DNA from: Phycisphaeraceae bacterium
GTDB taxonomy: Bacteria > Planctomycetota > Phycisphaerae > Phycisphaerales > UBA1924
Direction of reading: 5' to 3'
DNA length: 64,000 nucleotides
NCBI GenBank assembly: GCA_020639235.1
Contig: JACKHC010000001.1
Coordinates: forward strand, 2,790,001-2,854,000
Positions 7,893 through 15,859 of the stretch are shown in pieces (position 1 is the stretch's first letter; each line of letters opens with the position of its first letter). Below the pieces are notes generated by a model. It had not been told where the DNA came from. It ran no database searches and was given only the letters and a program-made list of their open reading frames with translations. Position numbers and translations under genes: made by a program.

Positions 7893-8816
7893 ATGACAAA
7901 GAAACAACCCACACGGCGGCGCGCAGGATGGAAACGGCGCACCGCGGTGTGGGTCGTTGTTTGCGCCGTGCTTGGGCTTGCAACGACGGTGGGCGTCGCG
8001 TGGTTCGGCGCGTGGGACTTCCAGCAGTGGGATCAGGTTTTCGATCGAGGCGAGTTCCGCATTGAAAGTGTTGTTGATGACGATCCCGAGGGGGTTTCCG
8101 GATTCTGGTCGATCCACTCAAATGACCTGGCAATTGCCGTAGGTGGTCAGTTCAGTCGGCCGCAGGCAGTGTTCAGTGAGCAGAACACTCACGAAAGGCG
8201 AGCAGGCTCGGACATCGATAGCGAAGATAGAGCGATGGCCGACAAAGATGGGGCTGACGACTCAGAGGACGCCCACGAGTCGGGGTACTCCGAGTTTGAG
8301 TTGCCTGAAGTGCCCGAGTTGCATCACATCCCGCACGGCAAAGAAATTTGGGGGGAACTGACATGGGGCGAGAATCCACGGTTTACGATGGAAGAACTGC
8401 CACCGACTTCGCGACCAGAATTCGAAAACATCCTGCGTCTGGAGATCGCGGCGGGTTGGCCTCGGCTTGCATTGTGGTGCCAGCGCGAGCGAGTCGGGTC
8501 GCTAAGTGGCAGGACAGAATCATGGCGGGGTGCCTACGCGCGTGAGCGGAAATCGCCAACGATTGGTCAAAATCTACCAAGAATCCTGACTTTTCCCTTC
8601 TTCCCCATCTGGCGCGGCCTCCTGATCGACACCGCATTCTGGGGCGCCGTGTGGTTCGTCCTCTTATGGCCGACGGGACTCGTGGCAGCAAAAGCGAAGC
8701 GCGCCCGCCGCCGCGCCAAAGGCAAATGCCCGTGGTGCAAGTACGACCTCCGCGGCATCGAAAACGCGCTGTGCCCCGAGTGCGGCGGGGAGCGCCAACC
8801 TACTCCGCGCCCGTGA
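7893..8816 (+). CDS. Membrane protein with C-terminal zinc ribbon (paralogue of the gene at 1723)
   Basis: A 307-residue protein with an N-terminal membrane segment in WVVVCAVLGLATTVGVAWFG, an acidic middle (about residues 90-140, rich in Asp/Glu), a second membrane segment (IDTAFWGAVWFVLLWP) and a zinc ribbon with C279/C282 and C294/C297. Both ends match the protein at 1723-2523 almost residue for residue and at DNA level, whereas the middle is different. Its last 17 bp overlap the convergent TMEM175-like gene. No function can be assigned. Confidence 0.7.
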   Translation: MTKKQPTRRRAGWKRRTAVWVVVCAVLGLATTVGVAWFGAWDFQQWDQVFDRGEFRIESVVDDDPEGVSGFWSIHSNDLAIAVGGQFSRPQAVFSEQNTHERRAGSDIDSEDRAMADKDGADDSEDAHESGYSEFELPEVPELHHIPHGKEIWGELTWGENPRFTMEELPPTSRPEFENILRLEIAAGWPRLALWCQRERVGSLSGRTESWRGAYARERKSPTIGQNLPRILTFPFFPIWRGLLIDTAFWGAVWFVLLWPTGLVAAKAKRARRRAKGKCPWCKYDLRGIENALCPECGGERQPTPRP

Positions 8817-9381
8817 TCGTCCGCGCGATGCGCCGGTCCGGGATGATCCACATCACCGCCACACCGATGTAGATCGCCACCGAAATCCACGGCGAAACAA
8901 ACGCCAGCGGCACCGCCGCCGCGTACAGCACCGCCGAGGCCTTGCCCTTGATGTCCTTATGCACGGCCCGCCGCAGCAGCGAGCCCTCACCCTGATCGCG
9001 GATGATCGCCTGCTGCAGAATCACATACGCAAGACCCGCCATCAGCAGCACCACGCCGTACAGCGCCGTCGGCATCGGCTCGACATGATTCTCACCCATC
9101 CACCCGGTCGCAAAGGGAATCAGCGAGAGCCAGAACAGCAGGTGCAGGTTGGCCCAGAGAATCGCCCCGTTCACGCGACGCGTCGCGTGCAGCATGTGGT
9201 GGTGGTTGTTCCAGTAAATCGCCAGGTACGCGAAACTCAGGATGTAGGCCAGAAACACCGGCAGCAGCGGCCGCAGATCGGCGAGTTCGTGGCCGTGCGG
9301 CACCTTCAGTTCCAGCACCATGATCGTGATGACGATCGCCAGCACGCCGTCAGAGAACGCTTCCAGCCGATTCTTGGTCAT
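8800..9381 (-). CDS. TMEM175 (DUF1211) family putative potassium channel
   Basis: A 193-residue integral membrane protein with about six hydrophobic helices. It opens with RLEAFSDGVLAIVITIMVLEL; the FSDGV element lines the selectivity filter in bacterial and lysosomal TMEM175 channels. YWNNHHHMLHATRRVNG and LWANLHLLFWLSLIPF follow as usual. Bacterial members form tetrameric K+-permeable channels in the inner membrane. A purine-rich site (ACGGAGAGG) precedes the ATG. The 3' end overlaps the convergent zinc-ribbon gene by 17 bp. Confidence 0.88.
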   Translation of the reverse strand: MTKNRLEAFSDGVLAIVITIMVLELKVPHGHELADLRPLLPVFLAYILSFAYLAIYWNNHHHMLHATRRVNGAILWANLHLLFWLSLIPFATGWMGENHVEPMPTALYGVVLLMAGLAYVILQQAIIRDQGEGSLLRRAVHKDIKGKASAVLYAAAVPLAFVSPWISVAIYIGVAVMWIIPDRRIARTITGAE

Positions 9382-9402
9382 CGCGCCTCTCCGTACGGAG
9401 CG

Positions 9403-10518
9403 TCACACATTGAACAGGAAGTGGCACACATCCGCGTCGTGCATGATGTACCCCTTGCCCTCGGTCCGCATCCGACCCGCCTCCCGGATCGCCTTCTCGC
9501 TCTTGAGTTCCACCAGATCGCTCACCGAGTACACCTCGGCCCGGATGAACCCACGCTCGAAGTCCGTATGAATCGTGCCCGCGGCCTTCGGCGCCGTCGC
9601 CCCGACCGGAATCGGCCACGCGCGCACCTCCTTGGGCCCCGCCGTGTAGAACGATTGCAAATGCAGCAGCTTGTACACCGCCCGCGCAACCGTGTGCAGC
9701 GCCGGCTCCTCGAGACCGATCGATTGCAACAGTTCCAGCTTCTCATCGCCCTCGAGATCGACCAGTTCCGACTCGATCCGCGCGCACACCGGCACGCACT
9801 CCATCCCCTCCGCCTTCGCACGCTCCCGCACTGCCATCGCCAGCGGCCCCTGCCCCAGCGCATCGTCCTCGTTCACATTGGCGATATACAGAACTCGCTT
9901 GGCGCTGAGCATGCCGAGCGTCTTGATCGCACGCTGCTGCTCCGCCGATGAGAACTCCCCCGACTCCACGATCCCCCGCGCCGCCGTCCCCTCCTCGAGC
10001 ACCGGCTTGAGCGCACGCAGCACCTCCAGCCGCGCCGTCGCGTCGCGGTCGCCGCTCTTGGCCGCCCGCTCCGCCTTGGGCAACGCGGACGCTACCGTCT
10101 CCAGATCCGCCAGAATCAACTCCGTCTCGATGATGTCGATATCACGGATCGGATCGACCGACCCCGCCACATGCGTGATGTCCTCGCCCCCCGGCGCCTT
10201 GTCGAAACACCGCACCACATGGCAGATCGCGTCCACCTCACGGATGTGCGAAAGAAACTTGTTGCCCAGCCCCTCGCCCTTGCTCGCACCCTCGACAATG
10301 CCCGCGATGTCCACCAGCCGGAGGGCGGCCGGAATCAACTTCTGCGACTTGATGAACGACGAGATCGTCTCCAGCCGCGGGTCCGGCACCGCCACCACAC
10401 CCACATTGGGCTCGATCGTCGCAAACGGATAGTTGGCCGCGAGCGCGCCCGCAGCGGTCAGAGCGTTGAAGAGCGTGGACTTGCCGACATTGGGCAGCCC
10501 GACGATGCCTGCGTCCAT
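9403..10518 (-). CDS. ychF: Redox-regulated ATPase / GTPase YchF
   Basis: A 371-residue Obg-family P-loop protein. The N-terminus MDAGIVGLPNVGKSTLFNAL is the G1 loop, followed by ANYPFATIEPNVG and LVDIAGIVEGASKGEGLGN. The C-terminal TGS-like domain ends in GKGYIMHDADVCHFLFNV, diagnostic of YchF/OLA1. These proteins bind ribosomes and prefer ATP to GTP. The ATG at 10518 matches the family N-terminus; the longer frame upstream is repeat-derived. A possible -10 (TATCAT) lies about 50 nt upstream. Confidence 0.96.
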   Translation of the reverse strand: MDAGIVGLPNVGKSTLFNALTAAGALAANYPFATIEPNVGVVAVPDPRLETISSFIKSQKLIPAALRLVDIAGIVEGASKGEGLGNKFLSHIREVDAICHVVRCFDKAPGGEDITHVAGSVDPIRDIDIIETELILADLETVASALPKAERAAKSGDRDATARLEVLRALKPVLEEGTAARGIVESGEFSSAEQQRAIKTLGMLSAKRVLYIANVNEDDALGQGPLAMAVRERAKAEGMECVPVCARIESELVDLEGDEKLELLQSIGLEEPALHTVARAVYKLLHLQSFYTAGPKEVRAWPIPVGATAPKAAGTIHTDFERGFIRAEVYSVSDLVELKSEKAIREAGRMRTEGKGYIMHDADVCHFLFNV

Positions 10519-10577
10519 GGGCAGTTTTCCGTAAGGGAGGGAGGGGGGGAGGGGGGGAACTTTGGGGCGGGGATGAT

Positions 10578-10646
10578 AGCGGGTGCCGCCGCTCGTCACG
10601 CGACCGCCACCCCATGTTGTCCGCATCACGCCAAGCGGTGCCGTCT
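10578..10646. repeat. Family C repeat (GGGTGCC-type)
   Basis: GGGTGCCGCCGCTCGTCACGC and CGCCAAGCGGTGCC form a diverged copy of the inverted repeat better seen at 22256 and 22704. It fills the gap between ychF and the SDR gene. Confidence 0.5.
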
Positions 10647-10648
10647 CC

Positions 10649-11491
10649 CTACTGCCCGCCCTGCCCCTCCGCCGCCTCATACTCCCGCACCAGCCGCCGC
10701 ACGCCCAGATCCGCAAGCCGCGGCGTCATCCCGCCCAGGCACATCCCCACGCGCACCACCCACGCCCAGCTCGGCCACACCTCCGGCCGCGGCCGCCGCA
10801 GACACTTCACAACCGCACGCGCCACCGTCTCCGGCGTCTGCGTCAGCCATGTCGGCGCATGCCCGTCCAGCGTCGCCCCGTCACTCCCCGACTTCTCCTT
10901 GGCGACATCAAAGAACTCCGTCCGTGTCCCCACCGGATGCACCGTCGAGGTGAACACGCCCTTGTGCTTGAGCTCCACATGCATCGCGCGCCCGATGTGA
11001 TGCTGCGCCGCCTTCGTCGCGCAATACGTCCCGAAGTACGGCACCGGGAACCGCGCCAGACAACTCGAACAGATCACCACATGCCCGCGACCCGCCGCCA
11101 GCATCTTTGGCAGCACCGGCTCGATCACATTCCAGGTCCCGAAGAAGTTCACCTCGAACATCTTCCGCATCGCCGCCCCCGACTCCTTGTACATCGGCTC
11201 CTCGACGCCGTACCCCGCATTCGCAAACACGCTGTACACCGATCCGAACCGCTCCTCGCAGAACACGATCATCTCCGCGCACCGCGCCGCGTCCGTCACA
11301 TCCAGCGCGAACGCCTCCGCCTCGCCGCCCTCCCCGCGAATCCGCCCGACAACTTCAGCCAGACGGTCCTCGCGCCGCGCCGCCACGACCACACGCATCC
11401 CCGCCCGCGCGCACGCGATCGCCGTCGCCCGCCCGATCCCCGACGACGCCCCCGTAATACAAATCGCCTTGTCCTTGAGATCGATCGTCAT
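10649..11491 (-). CDS. Short-chain dehydrogenase/reductase (SDR)
   Basis: A 280-residue classical SDR. The Rossmann glycine motif is TGASSGIG near the N-terminus, NAGYG follows, and the catalytic Tyr-Lys pair is in YFGTYCATKAA. It should be an NAD(P)-dependent oxidoreductase acting on an alcohol or carbonyl group; substrate unknown. The C-terminal 60 residues (with VARAVVKCLRRPRPEVWPS) resemble SDRs annotated as ketoreductases of lipid metabolism. The ATG at 11491 starts right before the first beta strand and has a TAACTT hexamer 5 nt upstream. Confidence 0.85.
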   Translation of the reverse strand: MTIDLKDKAICITGASSGIGRATAIACARAGMRVVVAARREDRLAEVVGRIRGEGGEAEAFALDVTDAARCAEMIVFCEERFGSVYSVFANAGYGVEEPMYKESGAAMRKMFEVNFFGTWNVIEPVLPKMLAAGRGHVVICSSCLARFPVPYFGTYCATKAAQHHIGRAMHVELKHKGVFTSTVHPVGTRTEFFDVAKEKSGSDGATLDGHAPTWLTQTPETVARAVVKCLRRPRPEVWPSWAWVVRVGMCLGGMTPRLADLGVRRLVREYEAAEGQGGQ

Positions 11492-11496
11492 ATCTG

Positions 11497-11502
11497 AAGT
11501 TA
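11497..11502 (-). promoter_or_regulatory. Candidate leaderless -10 (TAACTT)
   Basis: TAACTT on the minus strand ends 5 nt before the SDR start at 11491. The spacer CAGAT carries no ribosome-binding site. Confidence 0.35.
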
Positions 11503-11509
11503 ACCGCTT

Positions 11510-11566
11510 GCTTCCTCCCCCGCCGCCGGCGGGGGAGGTGCCGAGCATCGCGAGGCGGAGGGGGAT
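11510..11566. repeat. Family B palindromic repeat
   Basis: CCTCCCCCGCCGCCGGCGGGGGAGG is followed by TGCCGAGCATCGCGAGGCGGAGGGGG. The same layout recurs at 16936, 18799, 18943, 39404 and 60038. Confidence 0.8.
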
Positions 11567-11576
11567 TCCGCTTCCC

Positions 11577-13202
11577 TCACCGAATCAGACTCCGCCCCGT
11601 CATCGCGTCCGGCTGCTCCAACCCCATCAACTGAAACATCGTCGGCACCAGGTCCGCCAGACGCGCATCCCCCGCATGATCCGCATCCGCGCGCTCCACC
11701 AACTTCGCCCCGCGCACACCCTCCCCCACCACGATCACCGGCACATCGAACACCGTGTGCGCTGTATGAGGTGAACCCGTCGCCGGGTCGCGCATCATCT
11801 CCGCGTTCCCGTGGTCCGCCGTCACGATCGCGCTCCCGCCACGCCCCAGCACCGCCTCCACGATCTCGCCCACGCACGCATCCACAACCTCGCACGCCTT
11901 CACCGCCGCCTCAAGGTTCCCCGTGTGCCCAACCATGTCCGCGTTCGCGAAGTTCACCACGACAAACGGCTCGCAATCCGCAGCACCCAACCGCTCCAGC
12001 ACCGCGTCCCGCACCCCCGCAGCGCTCATCTCGGGCGCCAGGTCATAAGTCGCCACCTTGGGAGACTGCACGATCACCCGCCGCTCCCCCTCGAACGGCT
12101 CATCGCGGTAATCATTGAAGAAGAAGGTCACATGCGGGTACTTCTCCGTCTCCGCGCACCGGAACTGCGTTAGCCCCAGCGCGCTGATCGCCTGCCCCGC
12201 GATGTCCGCCATTTTGGGCGGCCGCGGGAACGCCACGCTCACCCACTTGTTCAGCTCCGCCTCGTAATCCGTCATGCACACGAACGCCGACAACTCGATC
12301 CTCGCCCCCCGATCAAACCCGCTCCGCCCCGAGTCCGGCGACGGCTTCACCCTGCCCTCGAACTCCGGCATCACGAACGCACGCACCAACTCCCTGGGCC
12401 GGTCCCCGCGGTAGTTCACGAAGATCACGCTGTCCCCCACGCCGATCACCTCGCGATCGCCCACATACCTCGGCGTCACGAACTCATCGCCGTGCTGCGT
12501 CGGACCGATCGGATTCGCATACGCGTCATCCATCGCCGCCGCGCTGGTCGCAAAGCCCGGCGCATCGTCGTCCCGACCGGTCAACAACCCGTAGGCGCGC
12601 TCCACGCGCTCCCACCGATGGTCGCGGTCCATCGCGAAATACCGGCCGCAGATCGTCGCGATCCGCCCCACGCCGATCTTCTTCAGTTCCGCCTCGATCG
12701 CCGCCACGAACGCCTTCCCCGTCGACGGACCCGTATCCCGTCCATCCGTGAACAGGTGCACGAACACATCCTGCGCGCTCTGCCGCTTGCACGCCTCCAC
12801 GCACGCGTACAAGTGCGTCAGCAACCCGTGCACGCCCGCGTCCGACGCGATGCACATCAGGTGCACCGCCCCGCCATGAATCCGCGCCTGCGCGATCGCG
12901 TCCGTAATCACCGGATTGCGATAGAAATCCCCGCTGCGAATCGACTTCGTGATCCGCACCGACTCCTGATCCACCACCCGCCCCGCGCCGATGTTCTGGT
13001 GCCCCACCTCCGAGTTGCCCATCGTCCCCTCGGGCAAACCCACATCCTCCCCGCTCGTCCTGAGTAGCGTCCACGGCCACTCCGCCATCAAACGATCCGC
13101 CACCGGCGTCCGCGCGATCTTCACAGCGTTGAACGCGTCATGCTCCGGGTGCGGGTTATGCCCCCACCCGTCTCGGATGATCAGAACGCAAGGCATCGAC
13201 AT
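11577..13202 (-). CDS. gpmI: 2,3-bisphosphoglycerate-independent phosphoglycerate mutase
   Basis: A 541-residue iPGM, within the usual length range. It starts with CVLIIRDGWG (metal-binding Asp11), continues with LPEGTMGNSEVGHQNIGAGR (nucleophile Ser64 in GNSEVGH), and carries TDGRDTGPSTG and, late, VTADHGNAEMM, the metal-binding end of the phosphatase-like domain. It interconverts 3- and 2-phosphoglycerate in glycolysis and needs Mn2+. The ATG overlaps the TGA of the upstream peroxiredoxin gene (TGATG), so translation is probably coupled. A longer frame upstream is antisense-like noise within the peroxiredoxin gene. Confidence 0.96.
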   Translation of the reverse strand: MSMPCVLIIRDGWGHNPHPEHDAFNAVKIARTPVADRLMAEWPWTLLRTSGEDVGLPEGTMGNSEVGHQNIGAGRVVDQESVRITKSIRSGDFYRNPVITDAIAQARIHGGAVHLMCIASDAGVHGLLTHLYACVEACKRQSAQDVFVHLFTDGRDTGPSTGKAFVAAIEAELKKIGVGRIATICGRYFAMDRDHRWERVERAYGLLTGRDDDAPGFATSAAAMDDAYANPIGPTQHGDEFVTPRYVGDREVIGVGDSVIFVNYRGDRPRELVRAFVMPEFEGRVKPSPDSGRSGFDRGARIELSAFVCMTDYEAELNKWVSVAFPRPPKMADIAGQAISALGLTQFRCAETEKYPHVTFFFNDYRDEPFEGERRVIVQSPKVATYDLAPEMSAAGVRDAVLERLGAADCEPFVVVNFANADMVGHTGNLEAAVKACEVVDACVGEIVEAVLGRGGSAIVTADHGNAEMMRDPATGSPHTAHTVFDVPVIVVGEGVRGAKLVERADADHAGDARLADLVPTMFQLMGLEQPDAMTGRSLIR

Positions 13203-13678
13203 CAGGAAATCGCTCCGAGAACCTCCGCCGGGTTCATCGCGTCCTTGATCTCCCGCGCCTGCACCCACTTCACCTTCCCATCCCGCCCGATCACCACCGT
13301 CCCGCGGCTCGGCACATTCAAGTCCTTGAAGTAAAACCCGTACGCCTTGCACACCGCGCGATGCATGTCCGCCAGCAAGGTCTGCTTCAGCCCCAGCGAC
13401 TCCGCCCACGCCTTGTGCACGAAGAACGAGTCCGCCGACACCCCCACAACCTGCGCCCCGCCCTTCGCGTACTTCGCAAAGTCATCCGTCACGCACTTCA
13501 TCTCCGTCGAGCACACCGGCGAGAAATCCATCGGATAAAAGCACAGCACCACCTCCCCCTTCTGTAGCTGCTCGCTCAGCCGCCATTCCTTCCGATCCTG
13601 ATCAAGCAGCGTGAAATCCGGCGCCGCCTCCCCCACGCCGATCGCCGCAGACCGCTCCTTCAGATGCTCATTCCCCAC
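13202..13678 (-). CDS. Peroxiredoxin (AhpC/TSA family, BCP-like)
   Basis: A 158-residue thioredoxin-fold peroxidase. Typical pieces are VGEAAPDFTLLDQD, VVLCFYPMDFSPVCSTEM (peroxidatic Cys, with Ser where many have Thr), a second cysteine four residues later, VVGVSADS and SRGTVVIGRDGKV. It reduces peroxides in the cytoplasm using thioredoxin-like partners. The GTG at 13678 is favoured because AGAAGGGAG lies at the right distance; a longer frame to 13717 exists. It is the first gene of a coupled pair with gpmI. Confidence 0.9.
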   Translation of the reverse strand: MGNEHLKERSAAIGVGEAAPDFTLLDQDRKEWRLSEQLQKGEVVLCFYPMDFSPVCSTEMKCVTDDFAKYAKGGAQVVGVSADSFFVHKAWAESLGLKQTLLADMHRAVCKAYGFYFKDLNVPSRGTVVIGRDGKVKWVQAREIKDAMNPAEVLGAIS

Positions 13679-13726
13679 AACACGCTCCCTTCTCAGAATC
13701 CCCTGCCCCGACGCCACGCCAGACGC

Positions 13727-13732
13727 TACAAT
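13727..13732 (+). promoter_or_regulatory. Candidate leaderless -10 (TACAAT) for yggS
   Basis: TACAAT is followed by GTCACCCT and the ATG at 13741, a spacing of 8 nt with no ribosome-binding site. Confidence 0.5.
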
Positions 13733-13740
13733 GTCACCCT

Positions 13741-14589
13741 ATGACCACGGAGCACGGAGTGTACCGAGAGACCGCCACGACGGCCGAACTTCCGCCCCTC
13801 GAAGACCGCTACCACGCGGTCATGCAGCGAGTCGCCGACGCCGCACGCCGCATCGACCGACGAGCCGAGGACATCTGCGTCGTCGCCGTCACCAAGACCG
13901 CCGGTATCGACGATATCCGACGCCTCATCGAACTCGGCCACCGCGACTTCGGCGAGAACCGCGTCCAGCAACTCGAACACCGCGCCGCCATGATCGCCGA
14001 GACCATCGAGCGCCAGTCACGCATGCCCTCCCTGTCTAAAGACGGAGGATGCGGGGGGGTCCGACCCGAGGACATCCACTGGCACATGATCGGCTGGCTC
14101 CAGCGAAACAAAATCAAGAAGGCCATCACCACCGCACGACTGATCCACTCCATCGCCGATCTCCGACTCGCCGAGGACCTCCATCTCGCGGCCATGAAAC
14201 GCGACATCGATGTCGATGTCCTCGTCCAGGTCAACTGCTCCGGCGAGGGCCAGAAGAACGGCTGCCCCCTCCCCGCCGCCAAACACCTCTGCGAGTCCAT
14301 CGACTCCATGAGCCACGTCCACGTCCGCGGCCTCATGACCATGGCCGCCCTCGACGCCAATCAGGATGTCGCACGCTTCGCCTTCGAACGCTGCCGCGAC
14401 GCCTTCGACGACATCCGCAAGGCCGACATCGGCGACGGCAGGTTCAACATCCTCTCCATGGGCATGACCAACGACTTCGAGACCGCCATCGAATGCGGCG
14501 CCAACATGGTCCGCATCGGCTCGGCCATCTTCGGCCCCCCCACCCACGCCGACGATCACGACGACGACGAAGACGACGCCAGCGATTGA
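13741..14589 (+). CDS. yggS: PLP homeostasis protein YggS/PROSC family
   Basis: A 282-residue alanine-racemase-like TIM-barrel protein. The pyridoxal phosphate lysine is Lys52 in VVAVTKT, followed by FGENRVQQL, HWHMIGWLQRNK, LVQVNCSGEGQKNG, RGLMTM and SMGMTNDFETAIECGANMVRIGSAIFG. Family members control free PLP levels. About 15 residues (RMPSLSKDGGCGGVR, near 100-115) are inserted before HWHMIG. The DNA there contains CCTCCCTGTCTAAAGACGGAGG, an inverted repeat resembling repeat family B, so a repeat fragment may have entered the frame. The C-terminus is a short acidic His/Asp tail. Confidence 0.9.
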   Translation: MTTEHGVYRETATTAELPPLEDRYHAVMQRVADAARRIDRRAEDICVVAVTKTAGIDDIRRLIELGHRDFGENRVQQLEHRAAMIAETIERQSRMPSLSKDGGCGGVRPEDIHWHMIGWLQRNKIKKAITTARLIHSIADLRLAEDLHLAAMKRDIDVDVLVQVNCSGEGQKNGCPLPAAKHLCESIDSMSHVHVRGLMTMAALDANQDVARFAFERCRDAFDDIRKADIGDGRFNILSMGMTNDFETAIECGANMVRIGSAIFGPPTHADDHDDDEDDASD

Positions 14590-14590
14590 T

Positions 14591-14596
14591 TACAGT
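14591..14596 (+). promoter_or_regulatory. Candidate leaderless -10 (TACAGT)
   Basis: TACAGT just after the yggS stop lies 6 nt (TCAATC) before the ATG at 14603, with no ribosome-binding site. Confidence 0.4.
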
Positions 14597-14602
14597 TCAA
14601 TC

Positions 14603-15439
14603 ATGCTCGACGCACTCGCCGCACCGCTGTCACTGCTCGCCGCCGAAGCAACAAACGCCGCGGGGGGAGCCCACGGCCCAATCGCCGCCGATTTCGAACT
14701 CTTCTCCCTCCAGGCCGCCATCGCGCTGCTCACGCTGACCGCCCTCGAAATCGTTCTCGGCATCGACAACATCATCTTCATCGCCATCATCGCCGGGAAA
14801 CTCCCCGAAGAGAAGCGCGCCAAAGCACGCAACCTCGGCCTCCTCCTGGCCATGGTCCAGCGCATCCTCCTCCTGCTCGTCATCGGGTGGATAATCGGCC
14901 TCAACAAGGAACTCTTCGCCATCGCCGGCCGCGGCTTCACCGGCAAGGACATCATCCTCCTCACCGGAGGCGTCTTCCTCATCGCCAAGGCCGTCAAGGA
15001 AATCCACGAGAAGATCGAGGGCGACCCCGAGCACATCATCAAAACCACCAAGCGAATCTCGTTCCGCTCCGTGCTCCTCCAGATCATCCTCATCGACGCC
15101 GTCTTCTCGGTGGACTCAATCCTCACCGCCGTCGGACTCGTGCCCCCCAAACACATCGAGATCATGATCACCGCCGTCGTGATCTCCGTCATCATCATGA
15201 TGCTCGCCGCCGGCCCCATCTCCCGCTTCGTCGAGAAACACCCAACCATCAAAATGCTCGCCCTCGCCATCCTCGTCATGATCGGCGTCCTCCTCGTCGC
15301 CGAAGGACTGGGCGAACACTTCCCACGCGGCTATGTCTACTTCGCCATGGCCTTCTCACTCGTCGTCGAAATGCTCAACATCCACGCGGGCAAGCGACGC
15401 GCCAGGAAACACACGCAAATCGGCGATAGTGCGGGTTAG
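14603..15439 (+). CDS. TerC-family membrane protein
   Basis: A 278-residue integral membrane protein with seven or more hydrophobic helices. The family signature is clear: LEIVLGIDNIIFIAIIAGKLP with its acidic pair, LLTGGVFLIAKAVKEIHEKIEG, and QIILIDAVFSVDSILTAVGL with conserved Asp residues inside helices. TerC proteins are linked to tellurite resistance and, in several bacteria, to Mn2+ export that loads secreted enzymes. No other ter genes are nearby, so a housekeeping metal-export role is more likely than tellurite resistance. Confidence 0.92.
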   Translation: MLDALAAPLSLLAAEATNAAGGAHGPIAADFELFSLQAAIALLTLTALEIVLGIDNIIFIAIIAGKLPEEKRAKARNLGLLLAMVQRILLLLVIGWIIGLNKELFAIAGRGFTGKDIILLTGGVFLIAKAVKEIHEKIEGDPEHIIKTTKRISFRSVLLQIILIDAVFSVDSILTAVGLVPPKHIEIMITAVVISVIIMMLAAGPISRFVEKHPTIKMLALAILVMIGVLLVAEGLGEHFPRGYVYFAMAFSLVVEMLNIHAGKRRARKHTQIGDSAG

Positions 15440-15477
15440 AGCCGCAAGCGGACGGAGTTGCGTCCAAATGGGGGCTG

Positions 15478-15535
15478 GTGCCGGGTGCCACCGCTTGTCT
15501 TTGGAAAGGTGCGTCGCCGCAAGCGGTGCCGCCCC
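15478..15535. repeat. Family C repeat
   Basis: GTGCCGGGTGCCACCGCTTGTC and CGCCGCAAGCGGTGCC flank a short centre. This is an imperfect inverted repeat related to those at 20911, 22256 and 22704. Confidence 0.6.
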
Positions 15536-15608
15536 CTATTGCGCTGGACTTGCGAGCACGAAGCGCGAGCGAGTGCCCCGTCAATCGCACAAGTGAATCT
15601 TGACGCAC

Positions 15609-15845
15609 TCACCTCACTTCAATCCAATCACCATCTCCGATGCGATACTCGAACTCGGCCTGACGCTTGGCCGCCGCAATCGACTCGTGCCAAGTGTCGG
15701 CCAACTCATTGCCTTCAACATCGAAATGAAGCAGCAAAAACGCATCCTCGTCTAAGACGATCTCGACATAGTGCGCAGGCGGGATGACTTCCGCCCCGCG
15801 CAAGTGCCTGGTTCGACCCGTCACTTCTCTGACAAACGCGCGCAT
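15609..15845 (-). CDS. Small conserved hypothetical protein
   Basis: A 78-residue soluble protein with no recognised domain. It contains VIPPAHYVEIVLDEDAFLLL and ADTWHESIAAAKRQAEFEY and ends EYRIGDGDWIEVR, an alpha/beta pattern. The ATG at 15845 is supported by GGGAGGAAGCGG; the longer frame to 15908 is only repeat-like glycine-rich sequence. It lies just downstream of obg and in the same direction, with about 14 bp between the obg stop and this start, so it may be co-transcribed. Confidence 0.55.
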   Translation of the reverse strand: MRAFVREVTGRTRHLRGAEVIPPAHYVEIVLDEDAFLLLHFDVEGNELADTWHESIAAAKRQAEFEYRIGDGDWIEVR

Positions 15846-15859
15846 CCGCTTCCTCCCCC

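Noticed and set aside
14603..15439. Tellurite-resistance operon
   Set aside because: Only the TerC-type membrane gene is present; no terB, terD, terE or terZ.
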